Shown here one piece after another: positions 30,988 through 42,618 of a stretch of 64,000 bases of DNA. Both the position numbers and the translations under genes were made by a program. The notes beneath the pieces are model-generated. The model was not told where the DNA came from. It was given only the letters and a program-made list of their open reading frames with translations, and did not search any database. This DNA comes from Symsagittifera roscoffensis. Lineage: Eukaryota > Xenacoelomorpha > Acoela > Convolutidae. The stretch lies in the NCBI RefSeq assembly GCF_963678635.1, contig NC_087070.1:18509318-18573317 (forward strand). Reading direction: 5' to 3'. Each line of letters begins with the position of its first letter. The stretch's first letter is position 1.

Positions 30988-32440
30988 TTTTTTGTTTGAT
31001 GACTGTTAATATATAACTATCGATGTGTCTAATTGGTTGATTCCAATTATATAAGTGTACTGGTTTGTGTTTATATTGCTTTTTTATTCTTCTTTTTCCT
31101 CTTTTCGATGAATTTGAAGTTGTTTCTGAGTCGGAAAAATATAATTGATCATGGATGGGACAATTTTTATCTGTTGATTCTTTTAATTTGTATAGCTCGT
31201 CTAAACTGCTGGCTTCTGATTCAGAAAATGCGTTTCTATTTTTTGAAAATCTTTTTCGTGTGATTTGTCTTTGTTTGTTTATAATTTTCCTTTTTATTGT
31301 TTGTCGTTTTGTTCTAATGTATCCAACTGTTTGTGTATGAGGTGTGGTTACAAGATCGTATTTTATTGTTATCTATTTCACAGTTGTGTAAAACGATTGT
31401 TTGTTTATTTCCTAAATTTTTGAATGACAAGGTTAAGGATGAGGGATGCAAGAAGTTGTTAGTTATTTCTATTTCCTTAGACTGTTAGTCCTTACAATTT
31501 TTTGGTTAGCTTAACCTGGGTCTTTTTGTTCAGGGTTGGAGAGAAAAGTATATTGATTCCGAAGAACGATTTTTTCACTTTCTCGTGGCTAGTCTAAGCT
31601 AAGGTGTTAACTTACTTAATCTTACTTAGGGGTAGTGATTGTGTTCAAGGGTTGGAGAATAGTAAATCGATCCACAAGGTTCAGGTATAATTAGAACGCA
31701 AGTAGTTCGTTAGATACTATTTTAAACTTACTAAGTCTAAGATCTACCCTGGGTCTGGTAAGAGGAGGGTTCAAGTGAAGGATGAATAACCGAAGTTCTT
31801 CACTGTTTATCTTAATTTGAATGGTTAGTTTTATTGAAAAATTTCTATTAGTCCTGGGTCTTTTGGAAAGGTTGGATAGTGAATCGACGTTTGAGGTCGT
31901 TAGACACTTGCTAAGTGGGTGGGGGAGAACAAAATTGTTCTTTCTGATCCAAGGATAGGCCTTGATGATCAGGTTTTAAATTTAATGAGATAGAAAACTT
32001 ATTAAGATCCAAGGATAAGCCTTGATGTTCTGATTTTTTAAAATTAAGTGAATTTAAATTTAAAATGGTTTAAATTTATTTAATATAAAGATTTAGTTTT
32101 TCATTGATATTAGTGAGCTGATGATTGCTGTTATGTTTAGGTGATGAAGCTGGAACAACAGGATGATTTATGATTACTAACAATTTTTTGTCATGCTACT
32201 AATTTTTATTTTTATTTTCAATAAATATTTTTCAAAAATGTTTTATATAATACTGCAGAAATTAAGAAAACGATCTGAGATCTTTTTATCAATCGTTATT
32301 GTACATTAATAATTTTGCTTAGCGCCTGAAACGATCATGAAGATTTACTTCAAAATTTTATGTTTGCAAATGAAAATCTAAATTCATTGCTAATAAGATT
32401 CTAAATACAAAAGTTTGTGTTGGCTTTTGCCGTACAACCA
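30988..32440 (-). other. Presumed 5' leader/LTR region of the minus-strand element with imperfect internal repeats
   Basis: No gene is supported. Between 31.5 and 32.05 kb there are imperfect repeats: a CTGGGTCTTTT...GGTTGGA...ATCGA pattern at about 31515-31560, 31628-31672 and 31852-31890, and a 35-base unit (GATCCAAGGATA...) at 31946-31980 and again exactly 60 bases later at 32006-32040. This is the position expected for the 5' LTR and primer-binding site, but I found no matching copy near 17-17.6 kb and cannot define borders. Confidence 0.35.
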
Positions 32441-34786
32441 TAAAACTAAATGGTAAGTTTCTACTTAGTCGTATGTCGTCTCTTGTCCGAGGTCTTCTTC
32501 CAATACCGTGTAGTTCTAGTATCGTTCGGAATATCGGCTCTGATCTATTGAGTCGTAGAGACATTTCAATTAAATTATTATCGTGTAACATTTTGAAAAT
32601 GTTTAGTCTAAATTCTAATCTATATTTGGTTAGTTCTAATCTATTAAGGTCTTATTCGAGACTTATGGTCACACCAGATGAGTTAGGACCGATGTGGTTA
32701 AATCATATAGTAATTTCGGATAGGGTACACCGTCTGCTCGTCACGCTGTCATATTTTCGGCCGGATAGATTCGTGCAACTTCTTAGTCTAATACCGATCC
32801 TAATCTTACTCTTATACATACTAGTCTCAGGGTGTTTAACTAGTCTCTGCTAGGGTCAATAGATCTAGGGTATACTGGTTTATTGCGGCAGCTGAAGTTC
32901 TCTTGGAGAGGCAGCTAATTTCTAAGTTAAATTCAAATCTCTCTGATGCTGAAATTACAAGTAATTTCAGCACTTACAAATAAGTGGGTTGTTAGTTAGA
33001 TGGATTATGATTGGTCCAATTTATCCAATTATAAAATGTAGTTTAGATCAGGCTCCACGATCATTAGTTAAGGTATACTATTACAAATGGCAGTATATTC
33101 CAACCCATCGCTGCTGAGTTATCGAAATTGATAAACAAGATTACGATATCATTTTTAAAGACATTGTAACTTTGTAAATTCAATGGGTTTATCGGCAAAT
33201 TTGATTTGTATGTCAATTGGGGAAGTGGACATTTACCAGTCAGAAGAGCAAATCATATCAGAACTTTGAGCATTGAGCTTTGTTGTCTTTTTTATGGCTC
33301 TTTTCCAGTTTTCCACCCCCTCTTAAAATTACAATTTAAATTTGTTCAAAATTTGTTCACACGGCATTTTAAATTTAATAGTTTTAGAAATTTTTCACCT
33401 GTTCACGCTCTCGATTTTTTTTTCATTTTATGATTTTCCCAGAAACATTATAAGCAGTAAATTATCACGTGCTTTTTCAATTTTCACGAAAAGAGTGTTT
33501 AAAATAAAACATTTGCAACAAAATCACACTGGTTGTTTGTAAATACAGTGACGTGTTTTTCATCGCATCATATGACTATAAAATCACACAAACAACGTGA
33601 CGGCTGAATGAATTATACATTTTTCTCTTAGACTAGGAATCCTTCATGCCAAATTTAAATAGATTTCTAACACAAGTAGTGAAAAAATCGACGCATTTCG
33701 TGTTCAACTTCAGCGAAATCTTAACCAAAAACTTGGTCATAAATTGAAATTAAAACAGATGTTTTTGCATTTCCTTTTGTTTAGTCAGTCGCTTGGTAAT
33801 AAAAAATATATAATGAAAAACCATACAGTTTGTATTTGCAAAAAAATCCTACGCAAGTCGGTCTGTTTGCTTTTCTGATAAAGATTTTTTATTATACCAA
33901 AAACAACTGTTATTGTCAAACAAAACTCCGCTTTTTCCATCGACAGTTTCAATTGCAACTTTTTTTCAATCCAAATTAGAAAAAAATTGTTATTGTCAAG
34001 CTATTATTGCTACTTAAGCTCGCCCCGAGAAGCTTCAGAAAGAAGACCAAGGATCTTTTTGGTTCTGCTATCGGTGAAGGTCAGAACAATTTCCATTTGC
34101 ATGCCCTATAGAGGGGTAAAGCTGCGTGTTTTTTGTCGATTAATGTCCCAAAATCAATTCTGAACTACAGAATTTCTAGAAAGTCAAAATTTTTAGCCAT
34201 GATTAGACAAATTGCCAGCTATAACAAAAAGAGAAAAACAGCTTACGCACATGCTTTCTCAAATATTTTTAATGTATCGTTTTGACGACAGAAAAGACTT
34301 TTTATAGCACTCTGCTAAAAACAGAAAAAAAAACGTCAGCTGATCAAGTTGCGGACTAATTAAGTAGCAAAAGTTGGCTTCAAAACTTGCATCAGAATTA
34401 ATCGAGAAAATGAAGCTCAAACAAGAATATACCAAATGCAAAACGTCGAACAAAGCAACTGAAAAAGAAAACGCAATTTGAGTAATACCTACAAAAGTAG
34501 ACTGTGTAGCAAGCCGCATAGAAATGGTATATATTTGCGATACGCGACGGTTTTAATACCATCAGAAAACGTAAAACCAAACCAACAAAATAACGCGATT
34601 TATTCTGCTTGCGTCTGTTTTGTGTGCATATTCTACTAATAGCCCATTTTTGCGAAGCAGCACAGCCATATTACAATTTATTTTGTTGTCAAGAAGAAAA
34701 AGGCGCACGCATTGAATAATGCGCCAAAAATAAACGAAAACATCAAAAACCGATATTCGTTACCTAGTTTTGAAGACGGCATTTTT
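32441..34786. other. Unassigned A+T-rich region
   Basis: I see nothing firm here. A 126-codon plus-strand frame at 32473-32853 is Leu/Ser-rich and overlaps tracts with repeated TAGTCTAA/CTAATCTA motifs, so it is not credible. Several 60-90 codon frames at 33.2-34.6 kb have F/I/K-rich random composition. The last ~100 bases before 34787 could be the leader of the ORF that follows. Confidence 0.3.
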
Positions 34787-35643
34787 ATGCATAACAAGTA
34801 CAAAATAGAACGCGCAACTCCACAATTCGACAGGCGAGGTTCGACAACAACAATTGAAACCAGTTTTAACATTTCACCAGAAAGCATACAACCGAAATCT
34901 GATTCCGTAGATCTCAAAAGTGTGAACGCAAATCCCAATATCAAGTCATCATCTGGCATGGAAAACCCAGGAGCTGATCATCTTTACTCCACAGCTTTGA
35001 CCAGCAACATACTTCCAAAGCTACCCAATACACCCTCATTGAATCTGGGGGTTGCTGATGCGGGCGAGCCGAATCATGGGTACGTCTCGGATTTCCACAA
35101 CGCGGCAGGTGTAGGGGGCCGAAAACCGAGCATGCCGGTCTCGAGGGCTCTCGTTTCTACAGAAGACAAAACAGGAGGAGCAGATTACACAGACTCAGCA
35201 CCCTATTCTGGAAGCTTGAATAAAAATAAGTATGGCGCTTCAGGTAAGAGAGCAATTATTAGTCTAGAAACTAACCAAGATAACTTGAGAAACGACAAAA
35301 AATTTAGACGAAAAATAGAAGACAAGAAGACAAGTAATGTTCGAAATAACAAGAATAACCAAATTGATGGAGACCACAAAAGTGATCGCATTAACCAAAG
35401 TTCTTCCCAGAAAACTAACCAAGCTGATTGGCCAGGATCTAAAATGAGTTCTGGAGAAGGGCCAATTCAAAAATCAACACTGGCCAAGGTTCACTGTTTA
35501 GATACATCCAAGGACGGATCTGGTAAGAAAACCACAATCAGTGAGAACGGAAGTGCCTCGGAGAAAAATGGCAGAGAGGAAGTAGGAGTCATGTCTATGG
35601 AAGCCTTTTACAAAGTGCCTAAGTCAATGATGATGCTAATGTT
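34787..35643 (+). CDS. Unrecognised Lys/Asn/Ser-rich ORF running into the assembly gap
   Basis: This is an open frame of at least 285 codons from the first ATG at 34787. The frame is open 25 codons further upstream, but without an ATG, so an upstream exon is possible. The protein is hydrophilic and largely disordered. It is rich in K, N, S, G and D, with a basic stretch FRRKIEDKK and no Cys clusters, signal peptide or membrane segment. It enters the run of N at 35644, so its end is unknown. It could be a Gag-like or ORF1-like protein of another element, or a host gene. Its uninterrupted length in A+T-rich DNA suggests real coding. No function is assigned. Confidence 0.45.
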
Positions 35644-35843
35644 NNNNNNNNNNNNNNNNNNNNNNNNNNNNNNNNNNNNNNNNNNNNNNNNNNNNNNNNN
35701 NNNNNNNNNNNNNNNNNNNNNNNNNNNNNNNNNNNNNNNNNNNNNNNNNNNNNNNNNNNNNNNNNNNNNNNNNNNNNNNNNNNNNNNNNNNNNNNNNNNN
35801 NNNNNNNNNNNNNNNNNNNNNNNNNNNNNNNNNNNNNNNNNNN
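35644..35843. other. Assembly gap (200 N)
   Basis: Two hundred undetermined bases. The gap lies exactly where the Maverick polB gene should continue into its catalytic palm and next to a near-perfect 4-kb tandem duplication. It is therefore probably a collapsed or unresolved repeat of unknown true length. Any ORF drawn across it is an artefact. Confidence 1.
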
Positions 35844-38384
35844 GTCCACCCGTCATATCCTCTCTAATTTTCTCGCACAAATCTCTATCACTTTCGCAAA
35901 AAGGGTAGAATTTTTCATTGGTTGATTTGTGAAGAAAAATATTTGCCAGATTTGGAAGAGTACATCCAAGTTTAAACATATCAATTTCTTTCTGATGATA
36001 AAACTGAACCATTTTTTGCATTGCGTCAAGGGTTGGAACAACATCTTTGTTGTTGTACCACTGCAAAAAATCTTTAAATGTAGTCATTCCATGTTTCTGC
36101 CAAATCTCCTGTAAATATTTGTAATTATCCCATCCGGATGCAGGTACTGACCTGATTTGAAGTTTCTTTAGTGCTTGCTGCTCATCAAGTCCACTTGACT
36201 TCAGGTTCTGGTATTCCTTAAAGTCTTTATCAAGAGGGTTGTTGTTTCTCAGTTTACTGAAAAAGGCTTCGTATGGAGGTAATTCTTCACTCTCGAGCTT
36301 GTCTGGACTGTCAAACCACTCATAAGGGAAAAACCCTTTTGTCTCACTGGCTTTGTAAGCTTAAAGAAAGGAGTCTAGAGATGTTGCTCCACCCAAAAAT
36401 TTCATGATATCGAGAAACTGTATATCTCCAAACTTGAAGAATATGAAATTGTTAGCCTTTTTGATAACCATAGGTTCAGCTTCCTTATCATCGATTAAGT
36501 AGGGAATCAGATAGCTCTTGATCAAGTTCAGATCATATCTTCCACTGTTAAACCCAAATACAGGTAACGTGTTAACATACCTCTCCAGATTTTGTTTCAA
36601 ATCAATCAGCTGATTTTTCTGCATTCTCAAAAACTGAGTTGACATATCAGTTTCCTCTGTATCTTCTATACATTCATCTTCGTATTCAAAGTTTTCAGTT
36701 GGAAGATTTCGACATCTTTCATTCAACTCTTGGAAAATTTTCGACATCCGCTCATTCACTACTCTTTCAACATCTTGAAATTTAGTTCTCATTTCGAGCT
36801 TACTTTTCTCAGCCAAAAGTTCGAGTTTGATTACAAAATCGATAATAAGCTTTTGCGGATCCTTGTTATAAAGAAAAATTGGTTCATCTATCAGGTTCGA
36901 GGATATTGATACAGAAATTGGAACGTGTTTTCCAATCCAAGTTGTTGTTTGGGTAGCTTTCAGTTCATCTGATGGAACACATATCGACTCAAAATCGAAA
37001 ATGGCTAGGTTGTTGAATAGTGTGTTATCTTTCGAAACTGGGATATTGAAACCTTCCAACTTTTCAAATAGCGTTTCTCGAAGTGTATATACATTCTTTG
37101 GATAAATGTGTCGCACTCTATCTTTACAAGACATAAGATGTCTGTTGAAGTTGTCTGATCTGTTGAGGAAACAGTCACAGCTAGGACATCGAAAACACCT
37201 GAAGAAGGAATCAATATCATTCGTGTGAATGATATGGTTGTTGAATCTTAGCAATTTCACGGTTTTTTCAAATTTTCCAATAATTCGCCTCGCTAATTCT
37301 CCAACAAATTCTCCTTCTTGAATGTCAAAATCATAAATGAATATGTTTCGTTCAACTATTTCCTCTACAAGAGGCAAATCATCAATGGCAACTCCGAGAA
37401 AGTTCTTCGGATCGTATCCAGATTTTGATATAAACTCTGTAAATAGTTGAGATGTATGAGCATCGAGGTTACTATGACCATGCAAATACATTGTTAACGC
37501 ACGGAAAAGACAAAGATGATCTTTGTATGGTTGTTTATTTTTGTCCGATAAAAGACAATTTACTGAATGGTTTTTCAGTAAGGGTTCAGGCAACACAGAG
37601 TCTGGACATCCCATTGGGATGTTTTTTTCAGTAGTGCAGCAAAAATAGTAACATTTGTGATCAACTTGAACCTCCACTTTTGTGTTCTGACGTGCTTGGG
37701 TGCATTGCTCCACGATATCAAACTTTTCAACTTTTCCCTGGATTGTAATCAAATCCGCTTTCGTACACAGTAAATGCGATTTTTCGAACAAAGTATTGTT
37801 TTCGTGTGCATAGTAATACCGATATTCTCCCGTTTCGACATTACGGAGAATAAATCCAAGAGCAATATTAATTTTTGCAGCGGAATCTAGCTTGTTGAAG
37901 ACTTCTTCAAGCTTCTCGTTGATAATCTTGGTATCTAACTTTGACATTTGAAAGTTAAATATCTTATGCCTCTCATTCTCCATCTCAGTGTCCACCAAGA
38001 AATGCTGACAAGCACTCAACTCCTCTTTGAGTTTCTCTCCATCTTCCCCTTCCTCCTCCAAAATCTTGTTCAAGTCTGCCACCGTATCACTGGGTTTCCG
38101 TTGTTTTACTCCATGTTCCTTTCTCCGATGTTGTTGGAGAGAGTAGTAACTGGGGAACTCTTATTCACAAGAAGAACAAACCGTCGACTGCTTCGAACTT
38201 GGTTGAGCATGCTTCTTAGCCATATGATAGCTCATTTCTTGTTGATTGTAAGTGGAATACTTTATTCAGGACAAGAAACAACTCCTTTAGCACATCTTTT
38301 TTGATGTCTCGCATTATCGGCTCTCCTGTATTCCTGACCACATTCGTCACATTTGACTTTCTCGTTTCGGTTAAGGGCAGGCAT
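35844..38384 (-). pseudogene. polB: Maverick protein-primed type B DNA polymerase, N-terminal two thirds, copy 1
   Basis: PolB replicates Maverick/Polinton DNA by protein priming. An ATG at 38384 starts a zinc finger (C-x2-C-x11-H-x3-C). A frameshift follows near 38262 and an in-frame TAA at 38161-38163 inside a further C2H2 finger. The main frame then runs from 38082 to 36361. It has another zinc site (FRCPSCDCF…HLMSC), the exonuclease I motif FDFES (about 36990) and exonuclease II FNSGRYD (about 36550). A TAA at 36361-36363 interrupts it, and coding resumes (KGFFPYEWF and on) until the gap at 35843. The palm motifs (SLYP, DTD) are not present. All three breaks occur in both duplicate copies. 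The order zinc finger-exonuclease is as expected for this family. Confidence 0.85.
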
Positions 38385-38831
38385 TATCTAAAAAAATTGG
38401 GACCTTTGAAATGTTGCAAATTTAAAAACTTAAAGTACCAATCGAATGAAATTCTCACTTTTCGTGAAGTAACAAAATGTAAAATTTTAAGTAAAATTCA
38501 ATTGACTGTTTCTGATTGGCAAACAAAATGAATGATTTAACCCAACAAAATAAGTGTATTTATACTATCAATGACGCCTACGCAATAATCCTTTTACGGT
38601 AATGACGTCAACCTTTGAATAGAAGTGACGTCACAGCCTGCGCAATTTTCTTTTTATGGTAAGGACGTCATTCTATGAATAGAAGTGACGTCAACACCCA
38701 CGCAATTTTCCTTTTATGGTAATGACGTCATTCCTTTGAAAGTTCTAGAATTTTCCAGAAAAATTTTCAACCAATCAGAACTAAGCAGTTTCTAGTCATA
38801 ACTTTGGATCCAAAATATTCATTTTTGAAGA
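38385..38831. promoter_or_regulatory. Divergent control region of the Maverick, copy 1
   Basis: This intergenic region separates leftward polB from rightward genes. It contains inverted CCAAT boxes (TGATTGG at 38513-38519, AACCAATCAG at 38769-38778), a TATA-like TATTTATA at about 38557, and the 60-bp CRE/CArG array described separately. Both flanking genes start within 100 bases of it. It is therefore the natural bidirectional promoter, and possibly an enhancer for the whole element. Confidence 0.6.
38575..38735. promoter_or_regulatory. 60-bp repeat array with CRE palindromes and CArG boxes, copy 1
   Basis: Nearly three units of exactly 60 bases repeat the order CGCAAT - CArG-like - TGACGTCA - AGAAGTGACGTCA. 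Full CRE palindromes TGACGTCA lie at 38603-38610, 38626-38633, 38686-38693 and 38723-38730, with a one-off copy GGACGTCA at 38663-38670. A perfect CArG box CCTTTTATGG lies at 38710-38719, with near matches (CCTTTTACGG, CTTTTTATGG) in the other units. CRE is the CREB/ATF site and CArG the SRF site in animals. Binding is inferred from consensus only. Confidence 0.75.
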
Positions 38832-39417
38832 ATGTCAATTAAAAAGCATTTGAACTTCCTCGAATTACTCTACAAGAAAAAAGAAAATATTCCGTGTGAT
38901 TTCCTTATTGATGAAATAGATGTAGATTCTTACTTTTTTCACAATTTTTTGGACGTTTATGTTGTCCAAAATAGAGTTCTCCGGCTAAGTAAAGGTCTCT
39001 TTAGAGAAACGTACTCAATCAAAGAGTTTATTTTTGATCCACATATTGCGTATCAAAGCTATAAACTTACAGCTGAGTTACACTTGATAGGAAGAAATTT
39101 TAACTATTTTAAAAAATTTGAAGTTAATAAAAAAATCGTACGATAATATTTCAAAGACTCTTTTTATTCCATATCCAACTCGCAAATTTGTTAAAACTCC
39201 CCAGCAAAGTTCTTTATTCCTCCATTTTTATAAAGATTTTCAAAGTTCAAAATCTTGCATGATCAGTTTTGGTATTAGAGTTCCAGAGATTTGCTTTGAA
39301 AAATTCATCAACTTTGAGTTATCGTCTCAAATCTACATCAAAATCAAAAACTTGATTATCTGCTGAAAAATCAGCAATTTCTTATCGATTATATACAAAA
39401 AATTCAGTTAACTTGAT
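38832..39417 (+). pseudogene. Unknown Maverick gene, copy 1 (two frames plus extra indel)
   Basis: The ORF 38832-39146 (104 codons, ATG) is followed by an overlapping frame from 39118 with no ATG of its own. The protein character (F/Y/K/I-rich, mixed alpha/beta) continues across the overlap, where a T4A6T3 run near 39107-39119 offers a slippage site. The simplest model is one ~200-residue protein with a +1 shift, programmed or mutational. In this copy a further 1-base deletion near 39345 truncates the second frame at 39366. Position next to the CRE array, divergent from polB, suggests an early gene. No homologue was recognised. Confidence 0.45.
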
Positions 39418-39574
39418 GAGAAGACTTGCAGAGATGCTACTTTTATTAATTTTTCTTCTTTCGTTACTTATATCAGCAATATTTCTTATTTTTACAGAAA
39501 ACAACTTTTGGTCATTTAATTTTGCGATTGCTTTTGTGTACATTTTTACTTATTTGGAAGACTTAAGTCCTTAA
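39416..39574 (+). CDS. 52-residue two-pass membrane protein, copy 1
   Basis: The small ORF starts MRRLAEMLLLLIFLL. It has two hydrophobic segments (about residues 8-27 and 33-46) separated by TENNFW, and ends YLEDLSP. Positive residues are at the N-terminus. It is identical in both duplicate copies. Small hydrophobic proteins of this kind are common in viruses and Mavericks, but no specific role can be assigned. The stop overlaps a perfect CArG box (39569-39578). Confidence 0.55.
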   Translation: MRRLAEMLLLLIFLLSLLISAIFLIFTENNFWSFNFAIAFVYIFTYLEDLSP

Positions 39575-39780
39575 AAGGATCCTCTGATTGGATACAACAA
39601 CTTGAACAAAAATGAACATTTTTGTGATTGGAAACGACAATGTATAAAATGGAGCTTTGTTTCCAATTGGACATGAGTTTTCTATAAGAATTCCATAAAA
39701 GGAATTTGAAATCTGATTGGACACGACTACAATCCAAATAAGGAAAATTCATTCTGATTGGTTAAACCCACACATTCCAG
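39569..39780. promoter_or_regulatory. CArG/CCAAT-box cluster, copy 1
   Basis: Three perfect CArG boxes (CCTTAAAAGG 39569-39578, CCATAAAAGG 39693-39702, CCAAATAAGG 39734-39743) alternate with inverted CCAAT boxes TGATTGG at 39585, 39625, 39714 and 39755 and a CCAATTGG at 39663. A TATAAAA lies at 39643-39649. Repeated text around the CCAAT boxes (ATTGGA[TA]ACGACAA-like) suggests it grew by short tandem duplication. In copy 2 the same region precedes the gene at 43997. Confidence 0.6.
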
Positions 39781-39892
39781 TTGAAGGTACCACTCTCTCT
39801 TAACTAAAAATCATTTTATTTTCAATTTAACTACCGTCAACTACCTCCTCTCTCAGCTCTAAATACAATAATTTCAACTTAACCACAGTCAC

Positions 39893-42428
39893 CCCGTCAT
39901 ATCCTCTCTAATTTTCTCGCACAAATCTCTATCACTTTCGCAAAAAGGGTAGAATTTTTCATTGGTTGATTTGTGAAGAAAAATATTTGCCAGATTTGGA
40001 AGAGTACATCCAAGTTTAAACATATCAATTTCTTTCTGATGATAAAACTGAACCATTTTTTGCATTGCGTCAAGGGTTGGAACAACATCTTTGTTGTTGT
40101 ACCACTGCAAAAAATCTTTAAATGTAGTCATTCCATGTTTCTGCCAAATCTCCTGTAAATATTTGTAATTATCCCATCCGGATGCAGGTACTGACCTGAT
40201 TTGAAGTTTCTTTAGTGCTTGCTGCTCATCAAGTCCACTTGACTTCAGGTTCTGGTATTCCTTAAAGTCTTTATCAAGAGGGTTGTTGTTTCTCAGTTTA
40301 CTGAAAAAGGCTTCGTATGGAGGTAATTCTTCACTCTCGAGCTTGTCTGGACTGTCAAACCACTCATAAGGGAAAAACCCTTTTGTCTCACTGGCTTTGT
40401 AAGCTTAAAGAAAGGAGTCTAGAGATGTTGCTCCACCCAAAAATTTCATGATATCGAGAAACTGTATATCTCCAAACTTGAAGAATATGAAATTGTTAGC
40501 CTTTTTGATAACCATAGGTTCAGCTTCCTTATCATCGATTAAGTAGGGAATCAGATAGCTCTTGATCAAGTTCAGATCATATCTTCCACTGTTAAACCCA
40601 AATACAGGTAACGTGTTAACATACCTCTCCAGATTTTGTTTCAAATCAATCAGCTGATTTTTCTGCATTCTCAAAAACTGAGTTGACATATCAGTTTCCT
40701 CTGTATCTTCTATACATTCATCTTCGTATTCAAAGTTTTCAGTTGGAAGATTTCGACATCTTTCATTCAACTCTTGGAAAATTTTCGACATCCGCTCATT
40801 CACTACTCTTTCAACATCTTGAAATTTAGTTCTCATTTCGAGCTTACTTTTCTCAGCCAAAAGTTCGAGTTTGATTACAAAATCGATAATAAGCTTTTGC
40901 GGATCCTTGTTATAAAGAAAAATTGGTTCATCTATCAGGTTCGAGGATATTGATACAGAAATTGGAACGTGTTTTCCAATCCAAGTTGTTGTTTGGGTAG
41001 CTTTCAGTTCATCTGATGGAACACATATCGACTCAAAATCGAAAATGGCTAGGTTGTTGAATAGTGTGTTATCTTTCGAAACTGGGATATTGAAACCTTC
41101 CAACTTTTCAAATAGCGTTTCTCGAAGTGTATATACATTCTTTGGATAAATGTGTCGCACTCTATCTTTACAAGACATAAGATGTCTGTTGAAGTTGTCT
41201 GATCTGTTGAAGAAACAGTCACAGCTAGGACATCGAAAACACCTGAAGAAGGAATCAATATCATTCGTGTGAATGATATGGTTGTTGAATCTTAGCAATT
41301 TCACGGTTTTTTCAAATTTTCCAATAATTCGCCTCGCTAATTCTCCAACAAATTCTCCTTCTTGAATGTCAAAATCATAAATGAATATGTTTCGTTCAAC
41401 TATTTCCTCTACAAGAGGCAAATCATCAATGGCAACTCCGAGAAAGTTCTTCGGATCGTATCCAGATTTTGATATAAACTCTGTAAATAGTTGAGATGTA
41501 TGAGCATCGAGGTTACTATGACCATGCAAATACATTGTTAACGCACGGAAAAGACAAAGATGATCTTTGTATGGTTGTTTATTTTTGTCCGATAAAAGAC
41601 AATTTACTGAATGGTTTTTCAGTAAGGGTTCAGGCAACACAGAGTCTGGACATCCCATTGGGATGTTTTTTTCAGTAGTGCAGCAAAAATAGTAACATTT
41701 GTGATCAACTTGAACCTCCACTTTTGTGTTCTGACGTGCTTGGGTGCATTGCTCCACGATATCAAACTTTTCAACTTTTCCCTGGATTGTAATCAAATCC
41801 GCTTTCGTACACAGTAAATGCGATTTTTCGAACAAAGTATTGTTTTCGTGTGCATAGTAATACCGATATTCTCCCGTTTCGACATTACGGAGAATAAATC
41901 CAAGAGCAATATTAATTTTTGCAGCGGAATCTAGCTTGTTGAAGACTTCTTCAAGCTTCTCGTTGATAATCTTGGTATCTAACTTTGACATTTGAAAGTT
42001 AAATATCTTATGCCTCCCATTCTCCATCTCAGTGTCCACCAAGAAATGCTGACAAGCACTCAACTCCTCTTTGAGTTTCTCTCCATCTTCCCCTTCCTCC
42101 TCCAAAATCTTGTTCAAGTCTGCCACCGTATCACTGGGTTTCCGTTGTTTTACTCCATGTTCCTTTCTCCGATGTCGTTGGAGAGAGTAGTAACTGGGGA
42201 ACTCTTATTCACAAGAAGAACAAACCGTCGACTGCTTCGAACTTGGTTGAGCATGCTTCTTAGCCATATGATAGCTCATTTCTTGTTGATTGTAAGTGGA
42301 ATACTTTATTCAGGACAAGAAACAACTCCTTTAGCACATCTTTTTTGATGTCTCGCATTATCGGCTCTCCTGTATTCCTGACCACATTCGTCACATTTGA
42401 CTTTCTCGTTTCGGTTAAGGGCAGGCAT
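39893..42428 (-). pseudogene. polB: Maverick protein-primed type B DNA polymerase, N-terminal two thirds, copy 2
   Basis: This is the same gene fragment as copy 1: start ATG at 42428, frameshift near 42306, TAA at 42205-42207, main frame 42126-40405, TAA at 40405-40407, and coding to 39893. There it is cut by the duplication junction, just after the segment CEKIREDMTG and before the polymerase palm. It therefore has the exonuclease but no polymerase active site. The shared nonsense and frameshift mutations show that decay preceded the duplication, or that both copies are two versions of one locus. It is transcribed leftward from the divergent control region at 42.44-42.87 kb. Confidence 0.85.
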
Positions 42429-42618
42429 TATCTAAAAAAATTGGGACCTTTGAAATGTTGCAAATTTAAAAACTTAAAGTACCAATCGAATGAAATTCTC
42501 ACTTTTCGTGAAGTAACAAAATGTAAAATTTTAAGTAAAATTCAATTGACTGTTTCTGATTGGCAAACAAAATGAATGATTTAACCCAACAAAATAAGTG
42601 TATTTATACTATCAATGA

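Larger units (their letters stand above)
35849..39891. repeat. Tandem duplication, copy 1 (Maverick polB start plus control region)
   Basis: This block matches 39893-43936 head to tail with an offset of 4,044 bases, changing to 4,045 after a 1-base indel near 39345. Only a handful of substitutions were seen in 4 kb, so identity exceeds 99%. It contains the 5' two thirds of polB (minus strand), the divergent promoter with the CRE/CArG array, one broken 200-codon gene, a 52-codon membrane protein and a CArG/CCAAT region. At the junction, non-coding sequence ending CAGTCA is fused directly to polB coding CCCGTCAT. Confidence 0.95.

Noticed and set aside
32473-32853. 126-codon plus-strand Leu/Ser-rich ORF
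   Set aside because: It is made of repeated TAGTCTAA-like tracts, with no domain and no supporting context.
34712-35908. 398-codon ORF crossing the N gap
   Set aside because: The middle is undetermined sequence and the start codon is TTG. Only 34787-35643 can be supported.
38575-38735. CRISPR-like regular repeats
   Set aside because: There are only three 60-bp units, the whole unit is repeated without unique spacers, and the context is a eukaryotic transposon promoter.
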